Source of the DNA: Acidobacteriota bacterium
GTDB lineage: Bacteria > Acidobacteriota > Vicinamibacteria > Vicinamibacterales > UBA2999
Assembly (NCBI GenBank): GCA_021730945.1
Contig: JAKFYH010000046.1
Location: 37,857 to 101,856 of the forward strand
DNA length: 64,000 nucleotides
Direction: 5' to 3'
A program made the translations under genes and the position numbers. Positions 42,289 to 50,462 of this stretch are shown here, piece after piece. Under the pieces are notes generated by a model, which saw only the letters and a program-made list of their open reading frames with translations, ran no database searches and was not told the DNA's origin. Position 1 is the first letter of the stretch, and each line of letters opens with the position of its first letter.

Positions 42289-43974
42289 CTAGCGCGGCCG
42301 CATCGCCGGGCCATAGACGGGCCGGCCGGGCCGCGCGCCGGTCAGGCCTTTGGGGTCGAGCGCCACCACGCCGTTGACGACCACATACTCGATACCCGTC
42401 GGGTACTGATGCGGCCGCTCGTAGGTGGCGTTGTCCTTGACGGTGGCCGGATTAAACACCACCACATCGGCCAGCATCTCGGCGCGAATCAACCCGCGGT
42501 CGGTGATGCCCATCTGCGCGGCGGCGGCGCCGGTCATGCGGCGCACGGCGTCGCTCAACGCCAGCACGCGATCGTCGCGCACGTACTTGGCCAGCACGCG
42601 CGGAAACGTCCCGTACGCACGCGGATGCGGCGAGCCCTGAGACAGCACGCCCTCGGCCCGCAGCGCCGCCGAGTCGGTGCCAATCGTCACCAGCGCCGAT
42701 CGCAGACCGGTGGCGACATCTTCTTCGCTCATCATGTGGTACAGCGCGCCGATGCGGCCGCCGCTGTCGATCAGTAGCTGAAAATACACGTCCCACACAT
42801 CGGCCTTGCGCTCGGCGGCAATCTGGGCGATGCGCTTGCCGACGATCGACTGGTCCATCTCGGCCGGCGCCGACGCCACCTGGATGCCGTCAAAGGTGGT
42901 GGCCTGGAGCAGGTTCTCCCATCCGTCAATCTTGGTTTCGATCTCGGTGCGCGCGCGCGTTCGCACCTCGGGATCTTTCAGCCGCGCGAGCATGCGATCG
43001 CGACCCCCTTCCTGGACCCACAACGGCAGGGTCGCGGCCAGGCCCGTGCCGCCGGCCGCGTAGGGATACATGGTGGCGGTGACCCGGCCACCCGCGGCAT
43101 TGGCGGCGTTGAGCTTCGCCAGGGCCTCTTCCATCCGGCCCCAGTTGGCCTTCGCGGCGACCTTCAGGTGAAAGATCACAACCGGCAATCCGGCGTCGCG
43201 CCCGATGCCGATGGCCTCGTCCAGCGCACTGAACAGGTTGAAACTCTCCCCCCGAACATGGGTGATGTAGATGCCCCGGTGCCGGGCAGCCACCCTGGCC
43301 AGCGCCACCAGTTCATCCGTCTGCGCGAACGAGCCCGGGACATAGATGAGCGCGCTCGACAGCCCGAGCGCGCCGTCCTGCATGGCGCGGTCGACCATCG
43401 CCTCCATCTGAGCCAGCTCCGCCGGCGTCGGCGGCCGGTTGTCGAGACCAATCACCGCCCGTCGCACCATGCTGGCAGGCACAAACGTTCCGAGATTGAT
43501 GGTCGTGCCGCGCTCGCGCAGCCGTTCGAAGTAGCCACCAAAGCCGGTCCAGTCGAGCGTCATCCCGAACAGCGTGAGCGTGTCGATTTCAGCCGATTCC
43601 TTCGACCAGAACGCGGGCGAGCTGCCTTCACCGATGATCTCGGTAGTAATGCCCTGTCGCAGGTGGCTCTCGCCGTTGCCGTCAGCCAGCAAAGTGGTGC
43701 CCGACTGGCCTTGCACGTCGATAAAGCCCGGCGCCACCACCAGGCCGGTGGCGTCAATGACCTGGCCACTCTGGGCCGCCGACAGGTCACCGAGCGCCGC
43801 GATGCGATCGCCAATGATGCCGACATCCTCGCGGCGTGACGGCCCGCCATCGCCGCGGATGACCTCGCCACCACGAATGACCAGGTCGTAGCGGACCGGC
43901 TCGGCACACCCGGCCACAACGACCAATCCGAGTCCGGCCGCCACCGGAAGGGCCAGTGCGCGCATGAACCTCAT
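42289..43974 (-). CDS. N-acyl-D-amino-acid deacylase-like lipoprotein with altered metal site
   Basis: 561 codons from ATG 43974 (TTG 43983 upstream and ATG 43965 are alternatives). Type II lipoprotein signal: hydrophobic stretch then VVAGC with Cys 23. D-aminoacylase fold: N-terminal VIRGGEVIRGDG, THVRGESFN, IFHLKVAAKANWG, TIGTDSAAL and HPRAYGTFPRVLAKYVR. The canonical GFIDxHxH reads GFIDVQGQ (Gln 88 and Gln 90), and the GNC metal-bridging segment reads GEGSS. The second-site His and Asp remain. This may be a variant one-metal enzyme; activity is not assured. Divergent from the ammonia-lyase gene through a shared -10 core. Confidence 0.85.
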   Translation of the reverse strand: MRFMRALALPVAAGLGLVVVAGCAEPVRYDLVIRGGEVIRGDGGPSRREDVGIIGDRIAALGDLSAAQSGQVIDATGLVVAPGFIDVQGQSGTTLLADGNGESHLRQGITTEIIGEGSSPAFWSKESAEIDTLTLFGMTLDWTGFGGYFERLRERGTTINLGTFVPASMVRRAVIGLDNRPPTPAELAQMEAMVDRAMQDGALGLSSALIYVPGSFAQTDELVALARVAARHRGIYITHVRGESFNLFSALDEAIGIGRDAGLPVVIFHLKVAAKANWGRMEEALAKLNAANAAGGRVTATMYPYAAGGTGLAATLPLWVQEGGRDRMLARLKDPEVRTRARTEIETKIDGWENLLQATTFDGIQVASAPAEMDQSIVGKRIAQIAAERKADVWDVYFQLLIDSGGRIGALYHMMSEEDVATGLRSALVTIGTDSAALRAEGVLSQGSPHPRAYGTFPRVLAKYVRDDRVLALSDAVRRMTGAAAAQMGITDRGLIRAEMLADVVVFNPATVKDNATYERPHQYPTGIEYVVVNGVVALDPKGLTGARPGRPVYGPAMRPR

Positions 43975-45127
43975 CGCGCGCAACTATAATCGCTTCACCA
44001 TTCCAACCCAAGCGACGGTCACCGCCTTTCTTCCCAGCCCGCCGGCACACCCGGGACGCGGCCTGTTCTCGACCGACGAATATCGGCTGGTGCGCCGCTA
44101 TTTCGATGACCGGCCGCATCTGGCAGCGACTCCGCTCCACGGCCGGCCGGCGCTGGCCGCCGCGCTCGGCGTCGGCCAAGTTCTGCTCAAGGACGAGACG
44201 GCGCGCTTCGGCCTGAACGCGTTCAAGCTGCTCGGCGCCCGCTTTGCCATCGACACCCTGCTTGCCGAGGGCGCGCTGCGGCCCGGACAGACGGTGGTCT
44301 GCGCCAGCGAGGGGAACCACGGCCGCGCGGTGGCGCGGGCCGCGCGCGAGGCCGGTTGCGCGGCGCGCGTCTACATGGCAGCCGACGCCGCCCAATCGCG
44401 CGTCGACGCAATCGCCAGCGAAGGCGCCACGGTCGTCCGAATCGACGGGAGTTATGACGATGCGGTTCGCCGGCTGGGCGCGGATGCGGCGGCGGAGGGC
44501 TGGACGATTATCTCGGACACCTCATGGGCGGGCTATGAACGGATCCCCCGCCTGATCATGCTTGGCTACACCCGCATGATGGACGAAGTCTCCGCCGGCC
44601 ACGACATTGTCTTTGTCCAGGGTGGTGTCGGCGGCCTGCTGTGCGGCATTGCCAGTTGGTGCGCGTTTCATGCGCCGGGCCGCAAGGTTGTGTCGGTCGA
44701 GCCGGCCACCGCCGCTTGCCTGCTGGCCTCGGCACGGGCTGGGCAGCCAGTGGCCGTCGACGGCCCGCTGGCCACGACCATGGCGGGACTGCGGAATCGC
44801 GAAGTGTCGCCGCTCGCTTTCGATGCGGTGCGTTCGATTGTGACGGCATACCTGGCGATCGACGACATCTGGGCCCACGACGCCATGCGCACGCTGGCGC
44901 GGCCGGCCGTCGGCGAGGCTGCGGTAGCCGCCGGCGCGTCGGGATCGGCCGCACTGGGTGGCCTGCTGGCCACGTGCCGCGATCCAGGCATGCGCGACGT
45001 TCGCGCGCAGCTCGGCCTCGGCCCCGAGGCTCGCGTCCTGGTGCTGGTCAGTGAGGGCGTCACCGATCCGGCGCTGTGGGACACCGTCACTGCACAGCCG
45101 GCCGGCACACCGCCCTCGCACGGATGA
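43964..45127 (+). CDS. Diaminopropionate ammonia-lyase-like PLP enzyme
   Basis: 387 codons if ATG 43964 is used; that start overlaps the divergent gene and precedes the likely promoter, so translation may begin near 44000. Fold type II PLP enzyme: Lys 88 in LLKDETARFGLNAFKLLG, SEGNHGRAVARAA, and VQGGVGGLLCGIASW for the phosphate. The FGLNAFK motif is that of 2,3-diaminopropionate ammonia-lyase (YgeX/DpaL), which yields pyruvate and ammonia. Adjacent D-amino-acid deacylase-like gene suggests a role in using non-protein or D-amino acids. Confidence 0.87.
   Translation: MNLIARNYNRFTIPTQATVTAFLPSPPAHPGRGLFSTDEYRLVRRYFDDRPHLAATPLHGRPALAAALGVGQVLLKDETARFGLNAFKLLGARFAIDTLLAEGALRPGQTVVCASEGNHGRAVARAAREAGCAARVYMAADAAQSRVDAIASEGATVVRIDGSYDDAVRRLGADAAAEGWTIISDTSWAGYERIPRLIMLGYTRMMDEVSAGHDIVFVQGGVGGLLCGIASWCAFHAPGRKVVSVEPATAACLLASARAGQPVAVDGPLATTMAGLRNREVSPLAFDAVRSIVTAYLAIDDIWAHDAMRTLARPAVGEAAVAAGASGSAALGGLLATCRDPGMRDVRAQLGLGPEARVLVLVSEGVTDPALWDTVTAQPAGTPPSHG
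43972..44002. promoter_or_regulatory. Bidirectional promoter: ACTATAAT core with -10 boxes on both strands
   Basis: Minus strand TATAGT 43988-43983, eight bases before ATG 43974. Plus strand TATAAT 43985-43990; the expected start point lies near 43997. The plus-strand gene's ATG 43964 is upstream of this box, so its real start may be a non-canonical codon such as ATT 44000. Confidence 0.6.
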
Positions 45128-45249
45128 CGTGACCGCGCAGTCCCATCGATGAGTCCACCCGTCCCATGATCGAACACCCGGCCACGGGCCGGATGGAACC
45201 TTCCGCCTCTAACTCTCGTTTTCACAATATGTTGGGCCCGGCGGGCCGG

Positions 45250-45266
45250 CTGGCACAACACTTGAG
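45250..45266 (+). promoter_or_regulatory. Candidate sigma-54 (-24/-12) promoter of the efflux operon
   Basis: CTGGCACAACACTTGAG: TGGCAC with correct spacing to TTGAG. The -24 GG element is perfect; the -12 element has GA instead of GC. It lies about 70 bases before the HlyD ATG, and the operon carries an NtrC-like activator. Confidence 0.4.
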
Positions 45267-45336
45267 TATATGAATGGTGAAACCGGTGCCATCGTTTTCG
45301 ATGGTGATCACCGTCTAAGCTAGGGCAATCAGACAC

Positions 45337-46599
45337 ATGGACATTCAGCGTCCCGCCTCCGTCGCGCAAGCCAAGAAACGCCGTCAGATCACCTATGGGG
45401 TGGTCGGCCTCGTCGTCATCGGCCTGGTTTCGGTGTTTCTCGCCAGGCTGCAACCCGCCGCCCCCTCCGTCGAACGCGCCACGGTGTGGGTCGATACCGT
45501 GAAGCGCGGCCCGATGCTGCGGCAGGTCCGCGGCCTGGGCACGCTGGTGCCGGTAGACGAAGCGCGCCGGTGGGTGCCCGCCTCCACGCAGGGCCGGGTC
45601 GAGCGGATCGTCCTGAGGCCCGGCGTGCAGGTCGAGCCCGACACCATTGTGCTCGAGTTGAGCGACCCGCAGGTGCAACAGGCCCTCAATGACGCCGACC
45701 AGCAGTTGCGGGCGTCGGAAGCCGACTTCAACAGCCTGAAGGCGCGCCTCGACGCCGAGACGCTCAACCAGCGCGCCCAGGCGGCGATCGTCAAGGCCGA
45801 TTTCCAGAATGCCCAGACCGAACGCGAGATGAACGAGGGCCTCGCGAAGGACGGGCTGGTCTCCAACCTGGTGCTGCGCCAGTCGGTGGTGCGGGCCGAG
45901 TCGTTGCGGACGCGCGACGGCATTGAAACCGAACGACTGAAGGTGTCCGAACAGAGTGCGCTTGCGCAGCTGGCGTCGGCACAGGCTCTGGTGGATCAGC
46001 GCAAGTCGAATCTGGCGTTGCGTCAACAGCAGGTCAATCAACTGCATGTGCGCGCCGGCATGTCCGGCGTGCTCGAACAGGTGCCGGTGGAAGTGGGTCA
46101 GCAGGTGGCGCCGGGCACCAACCTGGTGCGGGTGGCCGACCCGACCCGGCTGAAGGCCGAACTGCGCATCGCCGAGACGCAGGCCAAGGATCTCGCCATC
46201 GGCCAGATCGCGCAGGTGGACACCCGCAACGGCATCATTCCCGGCAAGGTCATTCGCATCGACCCGGCGGCCACCAATGGCACGGTCACGGTTGACGTGG
46301 CCCTCGAAGGCGAGCTGCCCCGCGGTGCGCGGCCCGACCTGAGCGTGGACGGCACGATTGAACTGGAGCGCCTGGACAACGTCTTGTATGTTGGGCGACC
46401 GGCGTTCGGGCAGGAACAGAGCACCGTCGGGCTGTTCAGGCTCAACAAGGCCACTGGCGAAGCCGCCCGCTCGCAGGTGCAGCTTGGCCGCAGCTCCGTG
46501 AACACCATCGAGATCCTCGGCGGATTGGCGGAAGGCGACGAAGTCGTCCTCTCCGACATGTCGGCATGGGATCAGTTTGATCGCATTCGGTTACGGTAG
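45337..46599 (+). CDS. HlyD/MacA-type periplasmic adaptor
   Basis: 420 residues. N-terminal anchor helix (ITYGVVGLVVIGLVSVFLA, about 19-37), a lipoyl-like half (RVERIVLRPGVQVEPDT), a long coiled-coil hairpin (about 115-235, rich in Gln/Glu/Ala), the second lipoyl half (MSGVLEQVPVEVGQQVAPG), then beta-barrel and membrane-proximal domains. Connects the inner-membrane ABC transporter below with an outer-membrane channel. First gene of a six-gene set of transporter plus two-component regulators. Confidence 0.9.
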   Translation: MDIQRPASVAQAKKRRQITYGVVGLVVIGLVSVFLARLQPAAPSVERATVWVDTVKRGPMLRQVRGLGTLVPVDEARRWVPASTQGRVERIVLRPGVQVEPDTIVLELSDPQVQQALNDADQQLRASEADFNSLKARLDAETLNQRAQAAIVKADFQNAQTEREMNEGLAKDGLVSNLVLRQSVVRAESLRTRDGIETERLKVSEQSALAQLASAQALVDQRKSNLALRQQQVNQLHVRAGMSGVLEQVPVEVGQQVAPGTNLVRVADPTRLKAELRIAETQAKDLAIGQIAQVDTRNGIIPGKVIRIDPAATNGTVTVDVALEGELPRGARPDLSVDGTIELERLDNVLYVGRPAFGQEQSTVGLFRLNKATGEAARSQVQLGRSSVNTIEILGGLAEGDEVVLSDMSAWDQFDRIRLR

Positions 46600-46625
46600 T
46601 CTTTCGCAGTATAAGGAGTCTTCTG

Positions 46626-47330
46626 ATGAACGCTTCCGCGCAGCCCCTGATTCGCCTGAATGGCATCAAGAAGGTGTTCTACACGGACGAGGTCGAGACC
46701 CACGCCCTGGCCGGCATTCACCTGGAGATCCAGCAAGGCGAGTATGTCGCGATTGCCGGGCCGTCGGGCTGCGGCAAGTCGACGCTGCTGGCCATTCTCG
46801 GCCTGCTCGACACCGCCAGTGAAGGCACCTACACGCTCAACGGCAATGAGGTGGCCAACCTGTCGCTGTCGGAACGCGCGCGCGTGCGCAACCGAGAAAT
46901 TGGGTTCATCTTTCAGAGCTTCAACCTGATCGGCGACCTCACGGTCTTCGAGAACGTGGAACTGCCGTTGATCTATCGGGGCATGAAGGCGGCGGAGCGT
47001 CGCGAGCGGGCCAATGCGGCGCTCGAACGCGTCGGCATGGCCCATCGCGCCAAGCACCTGCCCTCGCAGCTCTCGGGCGGTCAGCAGCAGCGCGTCGCCG
47101 TGGCCCGCGCCGTCGGCGGCCAGCCGTCCATCCTGCTGGCCGACGAACCGACCGGTAACCTGGACTCGAAGAACGGCGAGGCCGTGATGGATCTGCTGCG
47201 CGAGTTGCATCGTGGCGGTGCCACGATCTGCATGGTGACGCACGACCCGCGCTACGCGGCACACGCCGATCGCGGCATCCACCTCTTCGACGGCCGCGTC
47301 GTCGAAGAGAACGTTGGAACAGTAGTCTAA
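46626..47330 (+). CDS. ABC transporter ATPase (MacB/LolD-like)
   Basis: 234 residues. Walker A GPSGCGKST, Q-loop FIFQSFNLIG, signature LSGGQQQRVAVARA, Walker [15 protein letters not shown]-loop VTHD. All motifs canonical. Works with the ADOP permease 15 bases downstream. Confidence 0.93.
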   Translation: MNASAQPLIRLNGIKKVFYTDEVETHALAGIHLEIQQGEYVAIAGPSGCGKSTLLAILGLLDTASEGTYTLNGNEVANLSLSERARVRNREIGFIFQSFNLIGDLTVFENVELPLIYRGMKAAERRERANAALERVGMAHRAKHLPSQLSGGQQQRVAVARAVGGQPSILLADEPTGNLDSKNGEAVMDLLRELHRGGATICMVTHDPRYAAHADRGIHLFDGRVVEENVGTVV

Positions 47331-47345
47331 CCATCGGAGGCGCCG

Positions 47346-49745
47346 GTGGGCGTACTTGGTCAGGATATTCGGTACGCCCTCCGCTCCTTTCGTCGCGCAC
47401 CGGGCTTTACGTTCGTTGCGCTGATCACACTCGCCCTCGGCATCGGCGGCACCACTGCCATCTTCAGCATCGTGGATGGCGTGGTGCTGCGGCCGCTTCC
47501 CTACCCCCAGCCCGAACGCATCCACCGCCTCGTCCGGGTCAATGCCCGCAGCACCGACGGGTCGTTCTCGGCCGCCGACTATCTCGACGTCAAGCGCGAC
47601 ACCAAGGCGTTTGTCAGCATCGCGGCGCTGCGTGAAGACATTATCGACCTGACCGGCCGAGGCGAGCCGCAACGCGTGCCGGGGGCGCAGACCACCGGTG
47701 GCTTCTTTGACGTCTTCATGGCGCCACCGATTGCCGGCCGGGTCTACCGTGAGGCCACCGATCAGCCCGGCGCTGCCGTGGCCGTGATCAGCGAGCGCCT
47801 GTGGCGCCAGCAGTTCGGCCGGGAGGCCGGGGCAATCGGCACCAAGGTCCGCATCAACGGCACGCCGACCGAAATCATCGGCGTCATGCCCGCCACGTTT
47901 CGCCATCCGGTGGTGGCCGATGTCTGGACCCTGTCGCCCCTGGAGGTACCGGTCTCACCCGTTCCCACGGACGATGGCCTGTCGAGCCGTGACGTGCAGT
48001 ACTTCATGGCGGTGGGCCGGCTGGACGAGACGGCCGCCATCGGCGCGGCGCGCGAGCAGCTCAAGTCGGTGGGCGCGCGCCTGGCGCGCGAGTTCCCAGA
48101 CACCAATCGCGACCGGACCTTCGACGCCCAGCCCCTGGCCGAGTCACTGGTGGCTGACGTCCGTGGCGCGCTCTGGATCCTGCTCGGCGCCGTTGGCTTT
48201 GTGCTGCTGATCGCCTGTGCCAATGTCGCCGGGCTCCTGATGGCGCGTGGCGCGGCCCGCCGTCGCGAGCTCGCCGTGCGCACCGCCATCGGCGCGGACC
48301 GCGGCCGGCTGATGCAGCAACTGATGACCGAGAGCCTGGTGCTGGCGGGCGCGGGCGGTGGACTCGGGCTGCTGGCGGGTGCCTGGATCCTGCAGGGGCT
48401 CATGGCCCTGGCGCCCGACAACATTCCACGCCTGAACGAGGTGTCGCTCGACTGGCGGGTTGCGGCCTTCACGCTGGCGGCCACGATGGCCGTCGGGGTG
48501 TTGTTCGGCCTGGCTCCTGCCATGCAGGCATCGCAGCCTGAATTGAACACCGACCTGAAAGACGGCGGCCGCTCGGGAACCACGCGAACCGGGGCACGCA
48601 GCGTCATGGTCGTGGCGCAAGTGGCGCTCGCGCTGGTCTTGCTGATTGGCGCGGGCCTGATGATCACCAGCCTGGCCCGGCTGCAGGCGGTCGATCCCGG
48701 ATTTCGCACGACCGAGCTGGTGTCGGTCGAGTTGCTGTTGCCGCAAGCCCGCTACAGCGAGCCGCTTCAGCGGCAATTCTACGCCGGTGCGCTCGAACGG
48801 CTGCGCGCCAATCCGGTCACGGCCCGCTCGGCGCTGATCTTTCCCTTTCCGCTGGGCGGCTCCAACGCTCGCGCCGACTTCGAGGTCGAGGGACAACCAG
48901 AACGCCCATCCTCGGAGGACGCCCACGCCGAGCTCAACATGGTCTCGGATGGCTACTTCGCCACCGCCGGACTGCGGCTGATCGACGGCCGCGATTTCAC
49001 GGTCGCCGATGGTCCCGACGCGCCGCCGGTGGTGATCGTGAACGATGCGGCACGGGGCGCATTCGGCGGACGCAGTCCGATCGGGGCGCGCGTCAACCTC
49101 GGCACGTGGGTCACGGTCGTCGGGGTGGTCTCCGACGCGCGCAGGCAGTCGCTCGATACGCCGCCGCAGCCCGCCGTGTACCTCCCCTATACGCAGTTTG
49201 TGATGCCGTACATGGGAGTCCTGGTGCAGACCGGCCAGGGCGCCGGCGCGACGGCCTTGGTGGTCAGGGCGGCAGTGGCGGACCTCGACCCGGAACTGCC
49301 AATCGGCGAGGTCAAGACGATCGAGCAGTTGATCAGCGAATCGACCGGCCAGCCGCGCTTCCGGTCGTTCCTGCTCGCCGCGTTTGCCGCGCTCGCCTTG
49401 CTGCTGGCCGCGGTTGGCGTCTACGGCTTGATCAGTTTCAGCGTCGCGCAGCGAGTACCGGAGCTCGGTGTTCGGCTCGCGCTCGGCGCCAGCCCCTGGC
49501 AGGTGTTCCGGCTGGTGATCGGCCGGGGGGTGCAACTGGCCGTCGCCGGCGTCATCATCGGACTGGCGGTCGCGGCCGCCGCCGCCCGGCTGGTCGGCGG
49601 CCTGCTCTTTAACACCAGCACCACCGACCCCGTTATCTATGCGTGCGTGTCTCTGTTGCTGCTGACGATCGCGGCGCTCGCATGCTATGTTCCAGCCAGG
49701 CGCGCCATGCGTGTCGACCCGATGACCGCCCTTCGTAGTGAATAA
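47346..49745 (+). CDS. ADOP-family (MacB-like, duplicated) ABC permease
   Basis: 799 residues from GTG 47346. Two FtsX/MacB_PCD halves: N-terminal GQDIRYALRSFRRAPGFTF with a first membrane helix, periplasmic domain, FtsX helices near 280-420, a second periplasmic domain and final FtsX helices at the C-terminus (RVPELGVRLALGAS, MRVDPMTALRSE). This is the Acidobacterial duplicated orphan permease type. Tripartite efflux or mechanotransmission with HlyD. A further ATPase gene follows, unusual for an 'orphan'. Confidence 0.92.
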   Translation: MGVLGQDIRYALRSFRRAPGFTFVALITLALGIGGTTAIFSIVDGVVLRPLPYPQPERIHRLVRVNARSTDGSFSAADYLDVKRDTKAFVSIAALREDIIDLTGRGEPQRVPGAQTTGGFFDVFMAPPIAGRVYREATDQPGAAVAVISERLWRQQFGREAGAIGTKVRINGTPTEIIGVMPATFRHPVVADVWTLSPLEVPVSPVPTDDGLSSRDVQYFMAVGRLDETAAIGAAREQLKSVGARLAREFPDTNRDRTFDAQPLAESLVADVRGALWILLGAVGFVLLIACANVAGLLMARGAARRRELAVRTAIGADRGRLMQQLMTESLVLAGAGGGLGLLAGAWILQGLMALAPDNIPRLNEVSLDWRVAAFTLAATMAVGVLFGLAPAMQASQPELNTDLKDGGRSGTTRTGARSVMVVAQVALALVLLIGAGLMITSLARLQAVDPGFRTTELVSVELLLPQARYSEPLQRQFYAGALERLRANPVTARSALIFPFPLGGSNARADFEVEGQPERPSSEDAHAELNMVSDGYFATAGLRLIDGRDFTVADGPDAPPVVIVNDAARGAFGGRSPIGARVNLGTWVTVVGVVSDARRQSLDTPPQPAVYLPYTQFVMPYMGVLVQTGQGAGATALVVRAAVADLDPELPIGEVKTIEQLISESTGQPRFRSFLLAAFAALALLLAAVGVYGLISFSVAQRVPELGVRLALGASPWQVFRLVIGRGVQLAVAGVIIGLAVAAAAARLVGGLLFNTSTTDPVIYACVSLLLLTIAALACYVPARRAMRVDPMTALRSE

Positions 49746-49760
49746 CTGTCCGGATCGAAT

Positions 49761-49788
49761 CCCGACTCCCGACTCCCGGTTCCCGAAT
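49761..49788 (+). repeat. 7-base CCCGACT-type tandem repeat
   Basis: CCCGACT at 49761 and 49768, then CCCGGTT at 49775 and a partial CCCGAAT at 49782. It fills the short gap between permease and second ATPase genes. Confidence 0.6.
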
Positions 49789-49793
49789 CAGAC

Positions 49794-50462
49794 ATGATCA
49801 AACTTTCCAGCATCGAAAAATCCTACCGTCACGGTCTGTCTCAAACCTTTGTCTTGCGCCGCGTCAACGCCGAGATTCGCCAGGGCGATTTTGTTTCCAT
49901 CATGGGTCCGTCCGGCGCCGGCAAGAGCACGTTGCTCCATATTCTCGGCATGCACGACAGCGCCTGGACCGGTGAGTACTGGTTGTTCGACGATCCGATT
50001 CACCAACTGTCGGCCAAGGACCGGATGCGCGTACAGAAGCAGCATGTGGGCTTCGTCTTCCAGAGCTATCACCTGCTCGACAACCTGACGGTGTACGAGA
50101 ACATCGACTTGCCGCTGTCCTACCGCGACGTCAAGAAATCGGAGCGCGAAGGCATGGTGGCCGACATCCTCGACCGCTTCAACATCGTCGGCAAGAAAGA
50201 CCTGTTCCCGAACCAGTTGTCGGGCGGCCAGCAGCAACTGGTCGCGATTGCCCGGGCGGTCGTCGCCAAGCCCAGCCTGATCCTGGCCGACGAACCGACC
50301 GGGAACCTGCACACCGATCAGGGCAAGGAAATCATGGAGCTGTTCCGGCGCCTGAACGAGGGTGGCACCACGATCGTGCAGGTGACCCACTCGCAGGCGA
50401 ATGCCGCCTATGGCAAGCGCGTGATCAACCTGAAGGATGGCTGGATTGTCGACGAGAACTGA
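49794..50462 (+). CDS. Second ABC ATPase of the efflux operon
   Basis: 222 residues. Walker [11 protein letters not shown]-loop VFQSYHLLD, signature [14 protein letters not shown] (Leu where the first ATPase has Arg), Walker [18 protein letters not shown]-loop VTHS. The D-loop Asp of SALD/NLD is replaced by NLHT, and the H-loop ends in Ser; it may be less active or act as a partner subunit. Divergence from the first ATPase argues against a recent duplication. Ends overlapping the regulator gene. Confidence 0.9.
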   Translation: MIKLSSIEKSYRHGLSQTFVLRRVNAEIRQGDFVSIMGPSGAGKSTLLHILGMHDSAWTGEYWLFDDPIHQLSAKDRMRVQKQHVGFVFQSYHLLDNLTVYENIDLPLSYRDVKKSEREGMVADILDRFNIVGKKDLFPNQLSGGQQQLVAIARAVVAKPSLILADEPTGNLHTDQGKEIMELFRRLNEGGTTIVQVTHSQANAAYGKRVINLKDGWIVDEN

